From: Polaribacter sp. SA4-12
GTDB lineage: Bacteria; Bacteroidota; Bacteroidia; Flavobacteriales; Flavobacteriaceae
Assembly: GCF_002163675.1 (NCBI RefSeq)
Contig: NZ_CP019334.1
Span: 320,001-384,000 of the forward strand
Direction of reading: 5' to 3'
DNA length: 64,000 nucleotides
The notes under the pieces are model-generated. The model was not told where the DNA came from and ran no database searches. It saw nothing but the letters and a program-made list of their open reading frames with translations. Positions 26,509 through 34,833 of this stretch are shown here, in pieces; the stretch's first letter is position 1; the number at the start of each line of letters is the position of its first letter. The translations under genes were made by a program, and so were the position numbers.

Positions 26509-26760
26509 ATTGTCTATTGATAATCAAAGTTACTAGACTCTTTTAATCAAGTGAGAATAGTAGAAGCAGTATTGAATTCCGTACTTATTTAAAGCTCTTG
26601 TTATGGTTAATAATCATTGTTATATTTCTTGAACAATCTGTAGTTTTAAACTTAAACTGTAATCCTTTTGTGTTTGCTTTTTGTAATTTGAATCTTGTAT
26701 CTCAATAAGTAAATAGTGTTAAATGTGACACTATTTCAGGTCGAGACGATTTATAAAGTA

Positions 26761-26793
26761 AAAACTCGTTCAAGAAATTGAACGAGTTTTTTT
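26761..26793 (+). terminator. Strong Rho-independent terminator
   Basis: A perfect 13-bp stem AAAACTCGTTCAA/TTGAACGAGTTTT around a GAAA loop, with a T7 run. It is probably the original end of the btuB-btuG transcript before the IS landed between gene and terminator. Confidence 0.85.
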
Positions 26794-26809
26794 ATGGATT
26801 TGAGTGAGA

Positions 26810-26894
26810 GCGTTAGGGATTGAAGTATTTGTTTGAGCTCTTTTTTCTTTTTCGGAAAAAAAGCGAGTACGGAAAGCCCGTTTAAACGCCCAAA
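26810..26894 (+). repeat. GCGTTAGGGATTGAAG-family intergenic repeat, copy 2
   Basis: Starts GCGTTAGGGATTGAAG, holds an inner hairpin (GAGCTC-TTTTTTC with GAAAAAAAGC) and ends GAAAGCCCGTTTAAACGCCC. Same ends as copies 1 and 3. It lies between the terminator and the convergent barrel-protein gene. Confidence 0.75.
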
Positions 26895-26902
26895 TTTAAA
26901 TT

Positions 26903-29362
26903 TTAAAATTCTCCATCACCACCAGAATTTTCTCTTTGACCAGATTTTCTTCCTCTCTGATTTTTCTTCTGATTAAATCTGTATGTAAAATTCAAAGATA
27001 TTTGACGCATTCTTCTTTGAAACGTTTGATCTGTAATATTTGTTGGGTTTTCTCTACTTGGAGCATAACTTTCAACTTGGTATTTTCTGGTGTTAAATAC
27101 ATCACTAACATTAAAAACTAAGGTTCCTTTGTCTTTTAAGATGTCTTTACTAAATGCTAAATTTGCAGATAAAATACCTTTTACATTACTTTGAGCATCG
27201 TTTTTAGGGCCTCTATAAAATATTCTTGTTTGTGATTGAATGTTCCAAGGAAGTGTAATTTTTGCATCGAAACGTGTAAACCAAGAATTATTTTTTGCGT
27301 CGAAATTTTGAGTGACTGGAGTACTAACGTTTGTTGCTAAATCGGTAACATTATAAACGTATTCTCCTTTTGTTTCGAATTGATAAAAGTTGAAACTACC
27401 AGATAATTTTACTTTTTTACTGGCATTGTAGTTTGCTGTAAACTCAAAACCAGATCTATCTTCTGATGATAAATTAATGGGTTGTCTTACTAAAATGTTG
27501 GTTTCTTTACCATTGATAATTCTAACTTCTTGACTATTAATTCTAGCAATATTGTTTGTTGAATGTTGGTAATAGATAGATGAATTCAGAGTTAATTTCC
27601 CCCATTTATTTAAATATCCTAAGTCGAAAGAGTTTGTATATGTTGGGTCTAAATCTACATTTCCTTTAGAAATAACGGTTTCACTTGCTCTGTTTTCAAA
27701 CGGATTTAAATATCTAGAACGTGGTCTTCTTAATCTTCTACTATATCCTAAAGTAAAACTTTGATCTTCTGTTAATTCATATCCGAAATTTAATGTAGGA
27801 AACAAATCGGTATATTTTTTAGTATAATCTTCGTTTGTATTAATTAACTTAATATCGATGTTTGTTATTTCTGCCCTTAAACCTAACAAGTATGAGAATT
27901 TGTTGATCTTACTCCCAAATTGTGTGTAGAAAGCATTTACATTTTGTGTGAATTCTAGGTTATTAGAAGGATTGTATTCTGGATCTAAATTAGGAGCGAT
28001 TACTAAATAATCTGAAGTTAAGTCTTGAAAACTTCCACGATAACCTGCTTCAAATTGTGAGTTTTTACCAATTGGTAAAACATAATCTGCTTGTAATAAG
28101 TTGTCTAATGAAAGCTCATTTGTAGCATTTGTTTCTGGATTAGTGTCAATAATAATTGCGTTTTCAATTTCTCTATTTGCACTGTGCTGAAAGTCTAACG
28201 TTAATTTATGTCCGTTTTCATTAAAGTTATTGGTGTAGTTTAAAGAAAATTGAATTGTTTGATCTATTTCGTCTTCATCTTGAATACGAGTAGAATTGTA
28301 TAAATTAGTATTAGAAGGATCAAAAGAACTGATATTATTGGTCGATATATTTTGTCCATCAGAATCTCTTAAAAAGATAGTACCAGTAATAGAACTCTTT
28401 TTATTTAAAAAATATTCTAATCCAAAATTACCATTAAAGCCTTTTCTAAATCGCTCATTATCTCTGTTTTCTATTCTTAAACTGTCTATACTTCCATTAG
28501 ATAAATAAGTAATATCAGAATTATAAACTCCAGGACCACCATTGTCACTATAGCCAAAGTTTGAAAAAATGTTTATTTTTTCTGTACGTAAATTTAAGTT
28601 TACAGCCGTTTGATAATTTTTTGGATCACCAACAGTAACACTTATAGAACCATTAAAACCAGAAGCTTTTCCTTTTCTTAAAATGATATTTAAAATCCCT
28701 GCTGTACCTTCAGAATCATATCTTGCAGAAGGAGAAGTTATAACTTCAACTCTTTCAATAGCATCAGAAGGTAATTGTTTTAATGCATCTGCACCACTCA
28801 AACCGACTAAAGCAGAAGGTTTACCATCAATTAAAATACGAACATTTTCACTTCCTCGTAAACTTACAGTCCCTTCAGGATCAACATCTACAGAGGGTAC
28901 ATTGTCTAAAACATCTGATGCAGTACCACCTTTTACAGTCATATCTTTACCAACATTGTAGATTTTTTTATCTAAACGAATTTCTACGGTAGATTTTTCT
29001 GCAATTATAAATACTTCATCTAAACTGCTTGCGTCTTCCGTTAATTTTATGATTCCAAGATTTTTGTTTGATGAAATTTCTTGAACGGCTAATTTTATCG
29101 TTTTAAAAGAAATATACTCAACACTAATTTCATATGTTCCCTTTGGAGTTGAAATTTTAAAAGCTCCTGTTTCATCTGTAATTCCACCTGAAATTTTCTG
29201 TGTTCTGGTGTTTTTTAAAACAATAGTTGCATATTCTAAAGGTTGATTTGTTTTTGCATCAACAATTTTACCTGTTATTGAAACTCCTTTTTGAGATGGC
29301 CTTTGTGCCAATAAGAAGGTTGATGTTAATAAGCATAATAGTAAGAGTAATGGTTTTTTCAT
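26903..29362 (-). CDS. TonB-dependent-receptor-like outer-membrane barrel protein
   Basis: An 819-residue outer-membrane protein. Signal peptide MKKPLLLLLCLLTSTFLLAQ, a CarboxypepD_reg-like domain (VSITGKIVDAKTNQPLEYATIVLKN, about 27-110), a plug domain (GGTASDVLDNVPSVDVDPEG, IERVEVITSPSARYDSEGTAGILNI) and a large barrel of the OMP_b-brl_3 type. The C-terminus is low-complexity (QRGRKSGQRENSGGDGEF) rather than a typical aromatic barrel end. Relatives are common in Bacteroidota, often of unknown ligand. It is alone on the strand, with a possible promoter element CAACTTTG about 60 bp upstream. No linked SusD-type gene is present, so I do not assign a substrate. Confidence 0.85.
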   Translation of the reverse strand: MKKPLLLLLCLLTSTFLLAQRPSQKGVSITGKIVDAKTNQPLEYATIVLKNTRTQKISGGITDETGAFKISTPKGTYEISVEYISFKTIKLAVQEISSNKNLGIIKLTEDASSLDEVFIIAEKSTVEIRLDKKIYNVGKDMTVKGGTASDVLDNVPSVDVDPEGTVSLRGSENVRILIDGKPSALVGLSGADALKQLPSDAIERVEVITSPSARYDSEGTAGILNIILRKGKASGFNGSISVTVGDPKNYQTAVNLNLRTEKINIFSNFGYSDNGGPGVYNSDITYLSNGSIDSLRIENRDNERFRKGFNGNFGLEYFLNKKSSITGTIFLRDSDGQNISTNNISSFDPSNTNLYNSTRIQDEDEIDQTIQFSLNYTNNFNENGHKLTLDFQHSANREIENAIIIDTNPETNATNELSLDNLLQADYVLPIGKNSQFEAGYRGSFQDLTSDYLVIAPNLDPEYNPSNNLEFTQNVNAFYTQFGSKINKFSYLLGLRAEITNIDIKLINTNEDYTKKYTDLFPTLNFGYELTEDQSFTLGYSRRLRRPRSRYLNPFENRASETVISKGNVDLDPTYTNSFDLGYLNKWGKLTLNSSIYYQHSTNNIARINSQEVRIINGKETNILVRQPINLSSEDRSGFEFTANYNASKKVKLSGSFNFYQFETKGEYVYNVTDLATNVSTPVTQNFDAKNNSWFTRFDAKITLPWNIQSQTRIFYRGPKNDAQSNVKGILSANLAFSKDILKDKGTLVFNVSDVFNTRKYQVESYAPSRENPTNITDQTFQRRMRQISLNFTYRFNQKKNQRGRKSGQRENSGGDGEF

Positions 29363-29463
29363 GTGTGTCTTTGAATAGTTATTCAGTTAAGACAACAAAG
29401 TTGATGTTAAGTTTAAACAGGATTAGTTAAAGAAAAGTTAAAGAAAATATAAAAAAGTTAAAA

Positions 29464-29805
29464 CTAAATTATTGATAAAATATTTTCTGGAGGTCTACCA
29501 ATAACTGCTTTGTTATTATTGATAACAATTGGGCGCTCTATTAACTTAGGATTTTCAATCATTGCTTTGATAATCTCTTCGTCAGACAATTCTTTTCCTT
29601 TAAATTCTTCTTTCCAGATTTTCTCTGTTTTACGAACTAATTGAATAGGAGTGATGCCTAATAAGCTGATAATCTCTGTCAATTCTTTTTCTGAAGGAAC
29701 ATCTTCTAAATATTTTACTATTTTGAATTCTTTTCCTGATTCTTCTAATACTTGAACTCCTTGTCTAGATTTACTACATCTATTATTGTGGTATATTTTT
29801 ATCAT
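29464..29805 (-). CDS. ArsC/Spx-family protein (arsenate reductase-like)
   Basis: A 113-residue thioredoxin-fold protein. The nucleophilic Cys10 sits in YHNNRCSKSRQ, matching the ArsC CSKSR motif; PIQLVRKTEKIWKEEF and the ERPIV loop (third Arg of ArsC-type enzymes) also match. It fits glutaredoxin-dependent arsenate reductase, but many housekeeping YffB/ArsC-like proteins look the same and no ars transporter or regulator is near. It is transcribed alone, in the same direction as prfB, with a hairpin between them. Confidence 0.82.
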   Translation of the reverse strand: MIKIYHNNRCSKSRQGVQVLEESGKEFKIVKYLEDVPSEKELTEIISLLGITPIQLVRKTEKIWKEEFKGKELSDEEIIKAMIENPKLIERPIVINNNKAVIGRPPENILSII

Positions 29806-29822
29806 AAATAAGCCCCTTTTAA

Positions 29823-29839
29823 TTTCCCCGAAGGGGAAA
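29823..29839 (-). terminator. Hairpin downstream of prfB
   Basis: TTTCCCC/GGGGAAA with a 3-base loop, about 85 bp past the prfB stop. There is no long T-run, so it may be a repeat or an attenuated terminator. Confidence 0.4.
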
Positions 29840-29922
29840 AATACTCTGCTGGGAATTGAGTATTATTTTTGTATTTATTTTTGTCATTTTAAACACAACC
29901 GTGTTTCCTCCCTTTGAGAAGA

Positions 29923-31026
29923 TTAAGATGGGCTTTCTTTTTTCTGCCCATTTAACATTAAATATGCTTTTAAAAACGGGTTAATATCTCCATTCATTAC
30001 GTTATCTACATTACCTGTTTCGTAAGCTGTTCTAACATCTTTTACTAATTTATAAGGATGCATTACATAATTTCTAATTTGACTTCCCCATTCGTTTTTT
30101 AGCTTACCAGATTCAATTTCATCTCTAGCAGCTTGTTGTTTTTTTAATTCAATTTCATACAATTGAGATTTCAACATCTTCATTGCTGTTGCTCTATTAT
30201 CGTGCTGAGAACGAGAGTTTGAACAAGAAATCTGAATTCCTGAAGGTTTATGTGTCAGTTGAACTTTGGTTTCTACTTTATTTACATTCTGACCTCCAGC
30301 GCCACTAGATCTTGCAGTTACAATCTCTATATCAGCAGGGTTTATTTCTATTTCTATAGAATCATCAACTACAGGAAAAACATAAACCGAACCAAAAGTT
30401 GTGTGACGTTTTCCGTTAGAATCAAAAGGTGAAATTCGTACCAATCTATGAACGCCATTTTCTCCTTTTAACCAACCAAAAGCGTAATCGCCTTCAATTT
30501 CTATGGTAATTGTTTTAATACCAACAACATCTCCTGCTTGATAATTCAATGTTTTTAGTTTAAAACCTTGCTTTTCTGCCCACATTGTATACATTCTAGA
30601 CAACATTTCTACCCAATCGCAACTTTCTGTTCCTCCAGCTCCGGCGTTAATTTGTATGGTTGCAGATAAAGAATCTCCTTCTTCAGAAAGCATATTTCTA
30701 AACTCTAAATCTTCTAAAAAAGAACTTGTTTCGTCAAATTGTTGGATTACTTCATCTTCTTCAACTTCTCCTTCTTTATAAAACTCGTATAAAATATTTA
30801 CGTCTTCATTTAATGTGATGGTTTTTTTATAATCGTCCACCCATTTTTTTTTGAAACGTAGTTCTTTCATGAAAATTTCTGCTTCTTTAGGATTGTTCCA
30901 AAAATCTGGATTTACCGTTTTCTCTTCTTCATTCGCAATTTCAATCAGTTTTTTATCAATCTCTAAATAAGATTTTAATTTTTCGATTCTAGAGGCAATA
31001 TCTTTAAGTTGGTCTTGTGTAATCAT
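29923..31026 (-). CDS. prfB: Peptide chain release factor 2
   Basis: Recognises UGA and UAA stop codons and releases the peptide. The GGQ motif is clear in [20 protein letters not shown], and the anticodon-like SPF tripeptide in [16 protein letters not shown] marks RF2. I set the start at 31026 ([21 protein letters not shown]), the normal family N-terminus; the longer frame to 31119 adds 31 unconserved residues. Many bacteria regulate prfB by a programmed +1 frameshift at an in-frame UGA near codon 25; here that place reads SYLEIDKK in zero frame with no UGA, so that autoregulation is absent. A TATTTTTG -7 element lies about 10 bp upstream of this start. It diverges from the threonine aldolase gene. 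Confidence 0.95.
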   Translation of the reverse strand: MITQDQLKDIASRIEKLKSYLEIDKKLIEIANEEEKTVNPDFWNNPKEAEIFMKELRFKKKWVDDYKKTITLNEDVNILYEFYKEGEVEEDEVIQQFDETSSFLEDLEFRNMLSEEGDSLSATIQINAGAGGTESCDWVEMLSRMYTMWAEKQGFKLKTLNYQAGDVVGIKTITIEIEGDYAFGWLKGENGVHRLVRISPFDSNGKRHTTFGSVYVFPVVDDSIEIEINPADIEIVTARSSGAGGQNVNKVETKVQLTHKPSGIQISCSNSRSQHDNRATAMKMLKSQLYEIELKKQQAARDEIESGKLKNEWGSQIRNYVMHPYKLVKDVRTAYETGNVDNVMNGDINPFLKAYLMLNGQKKESPS

Positions 31027-31128
31027 AGGTTGAACAAAAATAAATGAATTTTTAAGACTTCTTGTTTTAAAAGCTGATAGATATTTTATAGATTTATCAA
31101 AAAATAATTTTACCAACAAAATAGCTTT

Positions 31129-32148
31129 ATGATTATTGACCTAATTTCTGATACAGTAACAAAACCAACACCTAAAATGTTGGAAGCAATGATGAATGCC
31201 AAAGTTGGTGATGACGTTTTTAAAATGGATCCAACAACAAACGAATTGCAAGAAAAAGCTGCAGCGATGTTTGGTATGGAAGATGCATTGTTTTTCCCTT
31301 CAGGAACGATGGCAAATCAAACTGCAATAAAATTACACACGCAACCAGGAGATAAATTATTTTGTGATAAATATGCACATGTGTATAATTATGAAGGAGG
31401 AGGAGCAGCATTTAACTCTGGAGTAACTTGTAAATTAATTGATGGAAATAGAGGAATGTTTACAGCTAAACAATTGGAAGATGCTATAGGAGGTCGTTCA
31501 GATATTCATGTTCCGTATTCGAGTTTGGTTTGTATAGAAAATACTACAAATAAAGGAGGAGGAGCTTGTTGGGACTTTTCTGAATTAGAAAAATTACAAA
31601 AAGTATCAAAAGAAAATAATTTAGCTTTTCATTTAGATGGAGCACGTTTATTTAATGCTTTGGTAGAAAAAAATGAAACTCCAAAACAATATGGAGAATT
31701 GTTTGATACCATTTCAATTTGTCTTTCTAAAGGTTTAGGAGCGCCAATTGGTTCTATTTTATTAGGCTCTAAAGAACATATTGCAAAAGCATTAAGAGTT
31801 CGGAAATTGTTAGGTGGAGCAATGAGACAAGTTGGTTTTTTAGCAGCAGCAGGAATTTATGCGCTAGATAATCATGTAGAAAGATTAGCTGAAGATCATC
31901 AAAAAGCAAAAGAAATAGGACAAGTTTTAGAATCAGTTTCATATGTTACAAAAGTAGAAACGATTGAAACCAATATTGTAATTTTCTATGTTGATGAAAA
32001 AATAGGTGATACAAATTTCATCAAAAAAATGGAAGAAAAAAATATTCTGTTAACTCCAATGGGAGAAGGAAGAATACGAATAGTTACCCATTTAGATTAT
32101 ACAAATGAAATGCACGAAATTCTTTTAAATGAATTGAAAAATTTTTAG
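31129..32148 (+). CDS. ltaE: Low-specificity threonine aldolase
   Basis: PLP-dependent cleavage of threonine/allo-threonine to glycine and acetaldehyde. 339 residues, fold-I. The N-terminus [19 protein letters not shown] and [18 protein letters not shown] are typical. [10 protein letters not shown] provides the Asp that contacts the cofactor, and the PLP Lys lies in [15 protein letters not shown]. The gene is divergent from prfB and converges with the barrel-protein gene, overlapping its end by 4 bp. The start ATG leaves almost no leader before MIIDLISD. Confidence 0.93.
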   Translation: MIIDLISDTVTKPTPKMLEAMMNAKVGDDVFKMDPTTNELQEKAAAMFGMEDALFFPSGTMANQTAIKLHTQPGDKLFCDKYAHVYNYEGGGAAFNSGVTCKLIDGNRGMFTAKQLEDAIGGRSDIHVPYSSLVCIENTTNKGGGACWDFSELEKLQKVSKENNLAFHLDGARLFNALVEKNETPKQYGELFDTISICLSKGLGAPIGSILLGSKEHIAKALRVRKLLGGAMRQVGFLAAAGIYALDNHVERLAEDHQKAKEIGQVLESVSYVTKVETIETNIVIFYVDEKIGDTNFIKKMEEKNILLTPMGEGRIRIVTHLDYTNEMHEILLNELKNF

Positions 32149-32636
32149 AAATAAAATCGAACTATTGGTGAAAATGGAGATGCATATACACTTTTATTTT
32201 CATCATATAGTACATCATATCTAAAACCTATTGCAAACCTTCCTTTGTTATAAGCAGCCCCAAAATACAAAGCAGGGAAATTAGAGTTAAAAGTATTAGA
32301 ATTAGCACCGTTTTTTTGTTTTGCAAAAGAGTGTTCAAATTCTCCAGAAAGTTGAATTCCTACTTTTGGTATTTGGTATAAAGAAATGATACTTCCTCCA
32401 TAAACATTGGTTGTAGTACTTCCAATTTCACTATAAGTATAATTTAGACCTGCTCCTAAAGAGAAGCCGTTATCAAAATCATAAACTGCACTTGGTGAAA
32501 TACCGATAGTTGTTTGATTACCAAAACTCAGAGCAAAACCACCTCCATAACGAACGTGTTTCCAAAAATCTGATTTTTCTTGAGAAACCATTGTAAAAGA
32601 GATACTTAAAAATAAAAGTAGAATAGACTTTTTCAT
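32145..32636 (-). CDS. Outer-membrane beta-barrel-like secreted protein
   Basis: A 163-residue protein with signal peptide MKKSILLLFLSISFTMVSQ and alternating hydrophobic/aromatic strands (HVRYGGGFALSFGNQTTIGI, GFSLGAGLNYTYSEIG, GRFAIGFRYDVLYDE) ending in VRFYF, a typical barrel C-terminus. Proteins like this in flavobacteria are sometimes labelled alpha-ketoglutarate decarboxylase, which nothing here supports. It is the third gene of a minus-strand trio with an ECF sigma factor and a membrane protein, so it may be a target or part of that envelope-sensing unit. Confidence 0.7.
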   Translation of the reverse strand: MKKSILLLFLSISFTMVSQEKSDFWKHVRYGGGFALSFGNQTTIGISPSAVYDFDNGFSLGAGLNYTYSEIGSTTTNVYGGSIISLYQIPKVGIQLSGEFEHSFAKQKNGANSNTFNSNFPALYFGAAYNKGRFAIGFRYDVLYDENKSVYASPFSPIVRFYF

Positions 32637-32644
32637 AAAACAGT

Positions 32645-33259
32645 TTAATTTGTGCTGTCTAATTTAGCTAATTCTTTGTAATTTCTATTTAATTTTCTCA
32701 ATAAAATTCCATAAAGTAATTGATAAAACAACCATAAAACGCATAATATCAATAATGTAGCTATTAAAGTAGAAACAATAATAAGTAATAATTGTTTGGT
32801 ATTTAAGTCATCAAAATTCAAGTTAATAGAAGCTATGGATACAACCATCATTACTAAAACCATGTATCCTAAATTAAAAATAACATAGTTTCTAACTGTT
32901 TTTCTAGTCCTTAAAATTTTCTTCATTAAAACCTTGGTAGATTCTGTCGCAGAAATTCTTTGGTAATTCTGGTAAAACTTCGCTAAAAAATAGAAGAGTA
33001 TTATGTATGCAGCGATTTGAGAATAGAATACAAAATTCTCTATTCCTAATTTTTCATACTCTCTCATGGCTTCATCCATATCTATGAAAAAATACATAGA
33101 ATTTAAAACTACAAATTCTAAAATTCCAATAATAAATATCCACTTCACAATAGAAGAAGAATTTGACTGTGCCATTTTGTAAATTTCAATTGAAGAAACT
33201 TTATTAGTATCTTCTGGTTGATTATCCCAGGCTTTTTTATAATTATCTAATAAATCCAT
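32645..33259 (-). CDS. Four-TM membrane protein, possible anti-sigma partner
   Basis: A 204-residue protein: an N-terminal soluble segment (MDLLDNYKKAWDNQPEDTNKVSSIEIYKMAQSN is split by charge and helix breaks), then four hydrophobic helices (about 38-58, 80-98, 125-147, 155-185). The N-terminal DNYKKAWDNQ-type start is common in genes that directly follow ECF sigma genes in Bacteroidota. It begins 4 bp after the sigma-factor stop. I infer a membrane partner or anti-sigma role from position only; it has no recognisable zinc anti-sigma motif. Confidence 0.6.
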   Translation of the reverse strand: MDLLDNYKKAWDNQPEDTNKVSSIEIYKMAQSNSSSIVKWIFIIGILEFVVLNSMYFFIDMDEAMREYEKLGIENFVFYSQIAAYIILFYFLAKFYQNYQRISATESTKVLMKKILRTRKTVRNYVIFNLGYMVLVMMVVSIASINLNFDDLNTKQLLLIIVSTLIATLLILCVLWLFYQLLYGILLRKLNRNYKELAKLDSTN

Positions 33260-33263
33260 GATA

Positions 33264-33758
33264 TTATGGGTTTAAAATGTTTTTTAATTTTTCTTTTGCT
33301 CTATTCATTTTAACTCTTGCATTTACACTAGATATACCTAGTGTTTCAGATATTTCCTTATAAGGTTTATCTTCAAGATATAAGAATATGAGCGCTTTAT
33401 CAATATCATTCAACTTATGAATTGCTTTGTACAATGCTTTTAATTGAACTTCTTCTGTATCATCATAATCAGTTGCTTTTATTTTATAAGCAAAGTCACT
33501 AATGTCTTGTGTTTTAATAGTTCTTGTAGACTTTCTATACAACGAAATTGCTGTATTTAAAGCAACTCTATACATCCATGTACTAAATTTAGAATCTCCT
33601 CTAAACTTTGGATAGTTTTTCCAAAGCTGAATGGTTATTTCTTGAAACAAATCATTATGAGCACTTTGGTTTGTAGTATAAACCCTACAAATTTTATGTG
33701 CTATATTTTGGTTTTGTTCAAAGTCCGATAAAAATTTAGTCTCTAAATCTTTTTGCAC
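33264..33758 (-). CDS. ECF-type RNA polymerase sigma factor
   Basis: A 164-residue sigma-70-family factor with regions 2 and 4 only. Region 2: HNDLFQEITIQLWKNYPKFRGDSKFSTWMYRVALNTAISLYRK. Region 4: LNDIDKALIFLYLEDKPYKEISETLGISSVNARVKMNRAKEKL, the HTH that reads the -35 box. It is first in a minus-strand operon with a membrane protein and a barrel protein. Its leader, read on the minus strand, contains GTGTAACATTTAATACATTT, the kind of sequence often seen before ECF operons in this group, suggesting autoregulation. It diverges from the CarH-like gene across 120 bp. Confidence 0.92.
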   Translation of the reverse strand: MQKDLETKFLSDFEQNQNIAHKICRVYTTNQSAHNDLFQEITIQLWKNYPKFRGDSKFSTWMYRVALNTAISLYRKSTRTIKTQDISDFAYKIKATDYDDTEEVQLKALYKAIHKLNDIDKALIFLYLEDKPYKEISETLGISSVNARVKMNRAKEKLKNILNP

Positions 33759-33856
33759 TTGTGTAAATTAGTTAGTTATCTATAAGTAGCGTAAATGTAT
33801 TAAATGTTACACTTTTTTATAAAAAATATTTTAGTTTGTAAATTTTTATTAAATTT

Positions 33857-33863
33857 GTTGAAC
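33857..33863 (+). promoter_or_regulatory. GTTGAAC site overlapping the carH-like promoter
   Basis: The sequence TAAATTTG (33850-33857) fits a -7 element and runs directly into GTTGAAC, 16 bp before the TTG start. GTTnAAC recurs at the crtI promoter (34817-34823) in the same position relative to the -7 box, and twice in the palindrome at 38988-39011. Candidate shared operator. Confidence 0.4.
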
Positions 33864-33878
33864 TAAAAATAAAATATA

Positions 33879-34772
33879 TTGAACAATATTAAACAAGATT
33901 TTACAATTAAAGACCTTGAAAATATTTCTGGTATAAAAGCACATACCATTCGTATTTGGGAAAAGAGGTATAATTTGTTAACGCCTAAAAGAACAGAAAC
34001 AAATATTCGTTTCTATTCTAATGAAAATTTACAGAAACTTTTAAATATTGTTTTATTAAACAATAATAATTTTAAAATTTCTAAGATTGCTAAAATGTCT
34101 GACGAAGAAATCATCCTAGAATCTCGGGAAATGGCATTTAATAGTTTAAATAATGATGAAGCAATCAACTCTTTTAAACTAGCAATGTTTCAGTTTGATA
34201 AAGTTTTGTTTAATAATACCTATAATAACCTTTTACTAAACATGACATTTAGAGAAGTTTTTAAAGATGTTTTTATTCCATTTTTAGATCATATAGGTTT
34301 ATTATGGCAAACAGACACTTTAATTCCTGCACATGAGCATTTTATATCAAATTTAATCGCACAAAAAATTCAAATTAATACAGAGAAACTTCAATATAGT
34401 GTTTCTAATTCTGCAAAAACCTATGTATTATTTCTTCCAGAAAATGAAATTCATGAATTGGGTTTATTGTATTTAAATTACGAATTAACTTTAAGAGGAA
34501 ATAATACCATATATTTAGGACAAAGTCTTCCTTTAAATAATTTAGATTATTTTTTAAAAGGTGATAAAGAGTTTTGTTTTATAACGTCAATGACAATAAT
34601 GCCTTTCGATGCTAAAGTTGAAGAATATTTTAAAGAAATTGATGGGATATTAAAAGGTGTAAAACATCAATTAATAGCTACAGGTAATAAAACAAATTTA
34701 GTAAGCAATCTTAATTTTGAATCAAATATTAAACTCTATAAGTCTGTATCGGACTTGTTAAAAGAATTATAA
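33879..34772 (+). CDS. CarH/LitR-like MerR-family B12-binding regulator
   Basis: A 297-residue regulator: an N-terminal MerR winged helix (FTIKDLENISGIKAHTIRIWEKRYN, residues 8-32) and a C-terminal cobalamin-binding unit. The helical cap has Trp143 and Glu153-His154, reproducing the W-x9-EH motif by which CarH senses adenosylcobalamin and light. The Rossmann part has ENEIHELG with His192, the likely lower axial ligand. Start is TTG at 33879; no in-frame Met precedes the HTH. It directly precedes crtI-crtB-crtZ-crtY on the same strand. Known CarH tetramers bind DNA in the dark and fall apart in light, derepressing carotenoid genes. The same role here is inferred. Confidence 0.88.
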   Translation: MNNIKQDFTIKDLENISGIKAHTIRIWEKRYNLLTPKRTETNIRFYSNENLQKLLNIVLLNNNNFKISKIAKMSDEEIILESREMAFNSLNNDEAINSFKLAMFQFDKVLFNNTYNNLLLNMTFREVFKDVFIPFLDHIGLLWQTDTLIPAHEHFISNLIAQKIQINTEKLQYSVSNSAKTYVLFLPENEIHELGLLYLNYELTLRGNNTIYLGQSLPLNNLDYFLKGDKEFCFITSMTIMPFDAKVEEYFKEIDGILKGVKHQLIATGNKTNLVSNLNFESNIKLYKSVSDLLKEL

Positions 34773-34787
34773 TTTTTTTTTAATTCG

Positions 34788-34826
34788 TTTGTTTTGTTTG
34801 ATATTTTATTACATTTGTTAAACAAA
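34788..34826 (+). promoter_or_regulatory. crtI promoter with overlapping palindrome
   Basis: TTTG (34788-34791), 18 bp, TACATTTG (34810-34817): a full Bacteroidota promoter 17 bp before the crtI start. The palindrome TTTGTTAAACAAA (34814-34826, perfect around the central A) covers the end of the -7 element and the start site, a good place for a repressor. Confidence 0.6.
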
Positions 34827-34833
34827 ATAGAAA

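Larger units (their letters stand above)
26200..26740 (-). mobile_element. Degenerate IS3-family insertion sequence remnant
   Basis: Bounded by 17-bp inverted repeats: CCTGAAATAGCGTTACA at 26200-26216 and the reverse complement of CCTGAAATAGTGTCACA at 26724-26740 (15 of 17 identical). The minus strand between them encodes pieces of an OrfB transposase: NGMSILLDKNKIIPRIAEQ (about 26507-26450), YDSYENTITERINGIIKQEF (the YENAxxER-NGxLKxEF motif) and NDIKIYNNFRQHLSNYM...PNQM, with stops and frameshifts. Only about 0.54 kb remains, so it cannot move. It is inserted between the btuG-like stop and a downstream terminator. No target duplication is evident. Confidence 0.8.

Noticed and set aside
29923..31119. 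Programmed frameshift in prfB
   Set aside because: The codons around residue 21 read SYLEIDKK in the zero frame with no UGA, so the classical frameshift site is absent and the gene is continuous.
32145..32636. Alpha-ketoglutarate decarboxylase label for the 163-residue protein
   Set aside because: It has a signal peptide and barrel-like strands and lacks any thiamine-diphosphate enzyme motif or size.
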